Positions 56,475 to 61,912 of a DNA stretch of 61,912 nt are shown one piece after another (within the stretch, counting starts at the first letter, position 1; the number at the start of each line of letters is the position of its first letter). This DNA comes from Bacteroidota bacterium (lineage in GTDB: Bacteria > Bacteroidota > Bacteroidia > Bacteroidales > WCHB1-69): NCBI GenBank assembly GCA_019135895.1, contig JAGVVH010000498.1:1-61912 (forward strand). The letters run 5' to 3'. Made by a program: the position numbers and the translations under genes. The notes beneath the pieces are model-generated. The model made no database searches. It saw only the letters and a program-made list of their open reading frames with translations, and was not told the DNA's origin.

Positions 56475-58232
56475 ATGAAACAAAAATATATCCTTTTTTA
56501 CTTCCTGCTTTTCGGCTCCATAATCCCGTTTACTCATGCACAAAATTCTACTTATCAGCTTAACACAACTAAGATGAATCAGGTGTTGAGGTCCATCAAC
56601 GATTTATATGTTGATACAGTTGATTTTAACAAGCTTGCTGAGAATGCAATTGTGGAAATGTTAAAAGAACTTGATCCTCACTCTGCTTATCTTTCCGCAA
56701 AGGAGTCCAAGCAGGCGAGTGAACCTTTGCAAGGCTCCTTCGACGGAATTGGGGTTACTTTTCAGTTGATTAAGGACACTATCAATGTGATGGAAGTTTT
56801 AATAGGTGGCCCTTCTGAAAAAGTAGGTTTAATGCCCGGAGATAAAATCATCAAAGTTGACACACTTTTAGCAACGGGAAAATCCATTAATAACGTCTGG
56901 GTTCAAAATCACTTGCGCGGAGTCAAGGGTTCAAAAGTTAAGATTTTTGTCAAAAGAGGACGTAATCCTGAGCCACTCGAATTTACCATTACCCGTGGAA
57001 AAATTCCTATGAACAGCATCAATGTCTATTTTATGGCCGATGATAAGACCGGATATATAAGACTCGAACGCTTTGCTGCCACATCACAGACAGAATTTGA
57101 TAGTGCCATCAACAAGTTGAAGGCACTCGGAATGAAAAATCTCATCTTTGACCTTCGCGGTAACGGAGGTGGTTACCTTAATGTTGCCTTCGCCATTGCT
57201 GATGAGTTTATAAAAAACGGTCAAATGATTGTCTATACTGACAATTTTAGAAAAACCGGAGAAAATTTTAAAGCAACCAAATTTGGAAATTTTGAAGAAG
57301 GAAAATTGATTATTCTTGTGGATGAAGGAAGCGCTTCCGCCAGTGAAATTGTCTCCGGAGCCATTCAGGATTGGGACAGGGGACTCATAATGGGAAGACG
57401 TACTTTCGGAAAAGGACTTGTTCAGAAGCCTTTGATTTTGACTGATAAGTCAGAGCTTCGTCTTACTATCTCACATTATTATACCCCCACCGGAAGATGT
57501 ATTCAAAAACCCTATGATGATGGAATCGACAGTTATCAGAGAGAACTTACAGAACGGTATAAACATGGTGAATATCTGACTCCGGATAGTATTTCTTTTC
57601 CTGATTCCCTTAAATATTATACTCCTAATAAAAGAGTGGTTTATGGTGGTGGCGGCATAATGCCAGACATTTTTATTCCAATGGACACCACTAAATACTC
57701 ATCCCTATTTAATGAGCTTTTTCGCAAAGGAGTTTTCGGGGCTTTTACTCTTGATTACATGGACTCTTATCGTAAAGAATTACTTTCAAAATACCCAACT
57801 ATCAGTGATTTTAAAAATAACTTCCAGATTTCCGATGAAATGTACAGCCAGTTGATGGATTATGCTAAAAAAGAAGGTGTTAACGATTCTGTTCCATTTA
57901 ATTTTACTTCCCGAATCGGTTATTTTATTAAAGATGAGAAGAATAAACTTGACTCTTTGTATTCAAATATAGAAGATTTGGAGAACTGTAAAGAATTTGA
58001 AGAAATGTTGATTAAGTATATGAAGGATTCCTACTCCGAATCGCTGAAACTCAGAAACCTTGACAAAGCACCTATATATATAAAGGAATACCTGAAATTT
58101 GAAATTGCCCGTAATATGTTCAGCTTTGGAGAAGCGTATCAGATTTTTTTACTTAGCGATGATACCTTTTTACAAGCAATTCAACTTATTCAGGATGATA
58201 AAACTTTTAAAAAATTTAAAGTAACTCATTGA
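56475..58232 (+). CDS. C-terminal processing protease (S41 family) with PDZ domain
   Basis: 585 residues. Signal peptide to about THAQ (residue 22). The PDZ domain (about 95-170) has GIGVTFQL, GGPSEKVGLMPGDKII. The S41 catalytic core has LIFDLRGNGGGYL, the Ser in DEGSASASEIVSG, and the Lys in GRRTFGKGLVQ. It cleaves proteins near their C-termini in the periplasm. About 200 residues follow the core. Its stop overlaps the dnaG start by one base, so it shares an operon with primase. Confidence 0.93.
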   Translation: MKQKYILFYFLLFGSIIPFTHAQNSTYQLNTTKMNQVLRSINDLYVDTVDFNKLAENAIVEMLKELDPHSAYLSAKESKQASEPLQGSFDGIGVTFQLIKDTINVMEVLIGGPSEKVGLMPGDKIIKVDTLLATGKSINNVWVQNHLRGVKGSKVKIFVKRGRNPEPLEFTITRGKIPMNSINVYFMADDKTGYIRLERFAATSQTEFDSAINKLKALGMKNLIFDLRGNGGGYLNVAFAIADEFIKNGQMIVYTDNFRKTGENFKATKFGNFEEGKLIILVDEGSASASEIVSGAIQDWDRGLIMGRRTFGKGLVQKPLILTDKSELRLTISHYYTPTGRCIQKPYDDGIDSYQRELTERYKHGEYLTPDSISFPDSLKYYTPNKRVVYGGGGIMPDIFIPMDTTKYSSLFNELFRKGVFGAFTLDYMDSYRKELLSKYPTISDFKNNFQISDEMYSQLMDYAKKEGVNDSVPFNFTSRIGYFIKDEKNKLDSLYSNIEDLENCKEFEEMLIKYMKDSYSESLKLRNLDKAPIYIKEYLKFEIARNMFSFGEAYQIFLLSDDTFLQAIQLIQDDKTFKKFKVTH

Positions 58233-60202
58233 TGATTTCCAAACAAACTATTGATGAAATTTTATTGGTTACTAAAATTGAAGAGGTTGTTGGTGACTTT
58301 GTTTCCTTGAAGAAAAGAGGCATTAACTGGGTGGGTTTATGTCCTTTTCACAATGACAAAAATCCTTCCATGTACGTCAGTCCGAGACTTGGTATTTATA
58401 AATGCTTTGTATGTGACTCCGGTGGTCCGGCAGTACATTTTCTCATGGAACATGAAAAAATCACCTATCCCGAGGCATTGCGATATCTTGCAAAGAAATA
58501 TAATATTGCAATTGAAGAGGAACAGGAAAAAAGTGCTGAAGAACTTGCTGCTGAAACCGAAAGGGATAGTTTATTCATTCTGAATGCATTTGCCGAGAAT
58601 TTCTTTGTTAACCAGCTTTTTAATACCGATGAGGGTAGGGCAGTAGGTCTTAGTTATTTTAAAGAGCGTGGATTTAATGAAGCCACCATCAAGAAATTCA
58701 GACTGGGATATTGCCCTGAAAATTGGGATTCATTTACTCAATTTGCTTTAAAAAATGGTTATAAAACAGATTTTTTGTTAAAAGTAGGATTAACAAAAAA
58801 ATCGGAGAGTGAAAAGCTTTTTGACTTCTATCATGGCAGGGTAATTTTCCCGATTCATAATACTATTGGTAAAACTGCCGGGTTTGGTGGTCGGATACTC
58901 AAAAAAGCAGATAAGGTTGCTAAATATTTCAATTCTCCAGAGAGTGAAGTCTATCACAAAAGTGACCTCCTCTACGGTTTTTATTTTGCCAAAAAAGCGA
59001 TCCGAAGTAAGGACAATGTATATCTTGTGGAAGGATATACCGATGTGATCTCTCTTTTTCAAGCCGGGATAGAAAATGTGGTAGCTTCTTCCGGAACTGC
59101 TCTTACTGAAGGGCAAATAAAGCTCTTGTCTTCTCAGACTCAAAATATTACGGTCGTTTATGATGGAGATGTTGCGGGTGTAAAGGCTTCTCTTCGGGGA
59201 ATAAATATGTTGTTGGAAGCGGGTCTGAATGTGAAGATAATTTTATTGCCTGATGGGGAAGACCCTGACTCGTTTGCTCGGGTTCACCGTGATTCTGAAC
59301 TGCTTGATTATTTTGAAAAAAACGCCACTGATTTTCTCTTGTTTAAGGCGAAAGTCCTTTCCAAAGAGGCCGGAAATGACCCGATGAAAAGAGCTTCCAT
59401 GGTCACTGATATTATTGATACTATTGCGGATGTAAAAGATAATATTGCCCGGGCTTTTTATATTAAAGAGTGTGCTGAAATGTTCCAATTGAGCGAAGAA
59501 ATGCTTAATGCTCAATTGAGAAAAACTGTTTGGAAAAAAATTAATAAAGGGAATCAAAACGCCGGTATTTCCTCACCTCCTCCGTCATTATGTGTTCCTC
59601 AACCAAACAAGCCTGTAAGGTCTAACCCTTTGGACCTTGTCGAAAAAAATATCATTTTGCTGATTTTAAAATATGGCATTTTTGAAATTTATATAGAAGA
59701 AGCAAACGAAAAGGGAGAGCCTGTTCTGACAAAGATACGCATAGATCAGTATATTTTTAATGAGTTTGAAAAAGAGGAAATCCGTTTTAAATCTCCATTA
59801 TTTCAAAAAATATATGAAGAATATGCTCTTATTGCTTCTGAAGCTAATGATCAGGATGAAATAAAGAAAGCTTTTACTCTTAATCAGGATCGAGAAATAA
59901 GTGATTTTGCAACTCCCTATCTCATTGAGGTTGACCCTATTTACAGTCCGGACTGGGAGAAACGTTTTGAAACGGCAACCAATACTATTAATAATAGCAT
60001 ACAAAAATTGAATAATGAAGTTGAAAATATGATTAATATGTTTAAACTTAGACTTTTGGAAAATCACAAACAACTTCTTATCAAAGAATTGAAAAATCCT
60101 CATCCGGAAGATATCCAACAACAGATAACAACCAAGCTAATGTTAGTCTTAAAACACCGCCAGCAAATTGCAGATTTATTAGGCACCGTTGTTACTCGTT
60201 AA
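58232..60202 (+). CDS. dnaG: DNA primase
   Basis: 656 residues. The CHC2 zinc domain has CPFHNDKNPSM and YKCFVCDSGG; the catalytic core has GFGGRIL, then TOPRIM motifs VYLVEGYTDVISL and VVYDGDVAG. The C-terminal half is the helicase-binding region. It makes RNA primers for replication. The ATG at 58232 is the second possible start (a TTG lies 3 bases before it); TGATG overlaps the upstream stop. Confidence 0.96.
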   Translation: MISKQTIDEILLVTKIEEVVGDFVSLKKRGINWVGLCPFHNDKNPSMYVSPRLGIYKCFVCDSGGPAVHFLMEHEKITYPEALRYLAKKYNIAIEEEQEKSAEELAAETERDSLFILNAFAENFFVNQLFNTDEGRAVGLSYFKERGFNEATIKKFRLGYCPENWDSFTQFALKNGYKTDFLLKVGLTKKSESEKLFDFYHGRVIFPIHNTIGKTAGFGGRILKKADKVAKYFNSPESEVYHKSDLLYGFYFAKKAIRSKDNVYLVEGYTDVISLFQAGIENVVASSGTALTEGQIKLLSSQTQNITVVYDGDVAGVKASLRGINMLLEAGLNVKIILLPDGEDPDSFARVHRDSELLDYFEKNATDFLLFKAKVLSKEAGNDPMKRASMVTDIIDTIADVKDNIARAFYIKECAEMFQLSEEMLNAQLRKTVWKKINKGNQNAGISSPPPSLCVPQPNKPVRSNPLDLVEKNIILLILKYGIFEIYIEEANEKGEPVLTKIRIDQYIFNEFEKEEIRFKSPLFQKIYEEYALIASEANDQDEIKKAFTLNQDREISDFATPYLIEVDPIYSPDWEKRFETATNTINNSIQKLNNEVENMINMFKLRLLENHKQLLIKELKNPHPEDIQQQITTKLMLVLKHRQQIADLLGTVVTR

Positions 60203-60231
60203 GAAATTTATTATAAAAATAAATTTCTTAA
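60199..60231 (+). terminator. Terminator-like hairpin at the dnaG stop codon
   Basis: TTAAGAAATTTAT (60199-60211) and ATAAATTTCTTAA (60219-60231) form a perfect 13-bp stem with a 7-base loop, spanning the dnaG stop, followed by a T-rich stretch. AT-rich for a terminator but well formed. Confidence 0.6.
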
Positions 60232-60849
60232 TTAACTTTATTTTTAACTAATTATCTTGTACGAGTTTATTCAAACGACGTGTTTTTGTGTTCAATGGAA
60301 AAAATCGGTTATCAACATTTTTTCAACATCAAAAAATAATCAGCATGTTTTGAGTGGCAATATCCATTCATCATAATTATGGCTTTTATCAAGACTTTTT
60401 TTTAAATCTGCTAACCACCTGCTACATTTGCCAATGCTGTTTGTTATTTTTTTAGGTAAAAAAATGACACAACTTAAATTAAAATATATAATATATTATA
60501 TATAAACTATTGTATTTTTTTGTTTTTTGTGTTACTTTTACGAGGCAGAAATAAATTTTAAAACAGAATAGAAGTAAAAAAAAAGGAGTTCTATGAAAAA
60601 AAAATAAAAAAAAATAATAACTGGGCATTGTTAATTCAATTGTTTCCTATGTGTTTAATTTGCAACGACATAGAAAATATTATATATAAATATATATTTT
60701 TAATACAATTTCCTCGGCTATAAAATATAAAATAACTATCTGAAATAAAATGTTTGAAAGTGTCGATTTTTCTTCCAAAATCATGAAAAAATGCCATTAA
60801 AAAGTGTTCAAATTCTTCTAATTTTTGAATTTTGAGCACAAAAAAGAGA
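60232..60849. other. AT-rich gap without a convincing gene
   Basis: About 600 bases between dnaG and the surface protein. It holds alternating AT runs (TATATAATATATTATATATA-like around 60485-60505), several homopolymers, and the mini-ORF at 60593. A promoter-like TACTTTTA sits near 60534. No ORF with coding character was found; the minus-strand frame across 60636-60992 is a low-complexity shadow. Confidence 0.5.
60583..60607 (+). other. Strong Shine-Dalgarno with a three-lysine mini-ORF in a poly-A tract
   Basis: AAGGAG (60583-60588) is followed 4 bases later by ATG (60593), then nine A and a TAA stop (M-K-K-K-stop). Such a clean SD is rare in this window. Adding one A to the run would open a 43-codon frame (beginning MKKKIKKNNNWALLIQLF), which resembles the start of a signal peptide. 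It may be a decayed gene start, a leader peptide or a slippage-dependent frame. Confidence 0.4.
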
Positions 60850-61912
60850 ATGAAAAAGGCAATTAAATTTTTTCGTGTAATTAATTCAGTATTTTGGGGA
60901 GGTAACTCTTCCAATAGCAAAACCAGCCTCTTTTCTTTTCTCTTCTTCTTCTCTTTTACTCTTCTTTTTTCTTCCTTTTTCTTTGCAAACAAAGCTTCGG
61001 GTCAATCAATTACTGATTTTACTCCGAATAAATCTTGTTTCGGTTCTAATATTGTTGTTACCATAACAGGAAACGATTTTTTAGGAATTGATAGTGTTAA
61101 ATTTAACGGAGTAGCGGCCGTTTTTATCATTAATAATGACTCCGTTATTGTAGCGACAGTGCCACCTTCTGCCACTACCGGCAGCATTGTACTGATAGAT
61201 ACCAATGCATTATCTGATACTTCCCAAACTGATTTTATAGTCGACAATTTGCCAAATTGTTTTATTACAGGAAATTTTAACCTTCTTTGCCCCTCATTCA
61301 GTAATACTTATTCGGCTCCGGCAGAGATGCAAAGTTATGTTTGGTCTATTACCGGTAACGGAACCATTCCCGGAGATAATAATGATTCTACTGTTACTAT
61401 TGTTTCCGGCAATGAATGTGATTCGACATTTACTTTATTCCTGAACATAACAGATACTAATGGTTGTCATTCGGATTGTCAAAAGGTGGTAAATGTGGGA
61501 GATACTTTGTCCCCGACTATAACGGGGACCCTATCAGACACAATCCTAGTGGGCTGCACCCAGTCAGACAGACCAGCGGCAACCAACACCCAACACGTTA
61601 GCCTATTTGAGAGCAAACGGCTTATCTGTCAGTGATGCTTGCGGCGACTCCGGCCTGACGGTAACCAGCAGTGATGGAACGCCGACCGGCAGCTGTCCGA
61701 TAACCATTATCAGAACTTATACAGTAACGGATGCCTGCGGAAACAGCAGCACGGTAACCCATACGATAAACATAAGAGACATAACCTCTCCGACAATTGC
61801 GGGAACCATAGCAGCCACGACTGTAGACGGTTGCAGTGCGAGTGAGGCTTCAACGCTAGTAGTTCCCCAGACAACAGTAGCAGGACTTGAATCACTGGGA
61901 TTAACAATAGGG
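60850..61912 (+). CDS. Large repetitive surface protein (IPT/TIG plus HYR-like repeats), 5' part, frameshifted
   Basis: Starts at ATG 60850 (MKKAIKFF). A long hydrophobic signal segment rich in Phe and Ser ends near ANKASGQ. It is followed by an IPT/TIG-like domain (DFTPNKSCFGSNIVVTITGN), a PKD-like domain (about 140-215) and then repeats beginning SPTITGTLSD and SPTIAGTIAA, with TYTVTDACGNSSTVTHTI between them: HYR/adhesin-type units of about 85-90 residues. The frame ends at 61635, but a +1 shift at the CCC at 61589-61591 restores the repeat frame, open to the window end. GC content rises sharply at about 61.5 kb. Likely a secreted adhesin or cell-surface glue protein. Confidence 0.7.

Noticed and set aside
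60636..60992. 118-codon minus-strand ORF rich in Lys and Phe
   Set aside because: Low-complexity reading of the pyrimidine tract and AT-rich gap; no coding signature.

Overview
The window is a 61.9 kb stretch of an AT-rich Bacteroidetes chromosome, most likely a Bacteroidales-type anaerobe. The evidence is: Bacteroidetes-style promoters (TAnnTTTG boxes, with almost no Shine-Dalgarno signals), an S46 dipeptidyl-peptidase, a GH3/beta-lactamase fusion enzyme, a protein with a C-terminal type-IX-secretion-like sorting domain, many SxxC lipoproteins, rubrerythrin, hybrid-cluster protein, butyrate kinase and heterodisulfide-reductase-like proteins. Gene content is mostly core housekeeping. I see no prophage, insertion sequence, CRISPR array, rRNA or intact tRNA.

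Layout. 0-12.5 kb (mostly minus strand): a GC-rich non-coding patch, a steroid 5-alpha-reductase-family protein, SppA, an isocitrate dehydrogenase, an OmpA/TPR lipoprotein, the GH3/serine-hydrolase fusion, the S46 peptidase and MreB. 12.7-19.2 kb: a SPOR protein, GuaB, a small membrane protein, an SDR oxidoreductase, Lgt (minus), PepP, and a pair of mutually similar small membrane proteins. 19.3-29.6 kb: a divergent ROK kinase and sugar permease, a LytTR regulator with a degenerate receiver, ftsQ-ftsA-ftsZ, pyrB-pyrI and a lipoprotein. 29.7-35.7 kb (plus): MGMT, polyprenyl synthase - PBP2 - RodA, and mannose-1-phosphate guanylyltransferase. 35.7-46 kb: HdrA/HdrB-like proteins, IspE, a GH3-auxin-family protein, butyrate kinase - NadK - PurE, lipoproteins, and a purA - small lipoprotein - sprT - DUF4369 operon. 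46-50.3 kb (plus): Nif3, a zinc-ribbon protein, a TauE-like permease and a nuclease/phosphatase-fold protein. 50.4-56.2 kb (minus): an isochorismatase remnant, a glycosyltransferase, a membrane protein, glutathione peroxidase, rubrerythrin and hybrid-cluster protein, with one small plus-strand gene. 56.4-61.9 kb (plus): a C-terminal processing protease, DnaG, a 0.6 kb AT-rich gap, and the start of a large repeat-containing surface protein that runs off the end.

Functional themes: cell elongation and division (MreB, PBP2, RodA, FtsQAZ, SPOR), lipid-carrier and isoprenoid supply (IspE, polyprenyl synthase), purine and pyrimidine synthesis (GuaB, PurA, PurE, PyrBI), lipoprotein and envelope maturation (Lgt, SppA), extracellular peptide and cell-wall degradation, and oxidative/nitrosative stress defence.

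The most unusual observations are: (1) four genes between 44.0 and 50.8 kb (purA, sprT-like, nuclease, isochorismatase) each appear to have lost a short internal segment, three of them with a frame change; (2) two adjacent perfect palindromes upstream of the hybrid-cluster-protein gene, one with FNR-family geometry; (3) two paralogous small membrane proteins in tandem; (4) a consensus Shine-Dalgarno in front of a slippage-prone poly-A mini-ORF; (5) an abrupt GC rise plus a frameshift in the terminal repeat protein. All calls come from reading the sequence; no database search was run.
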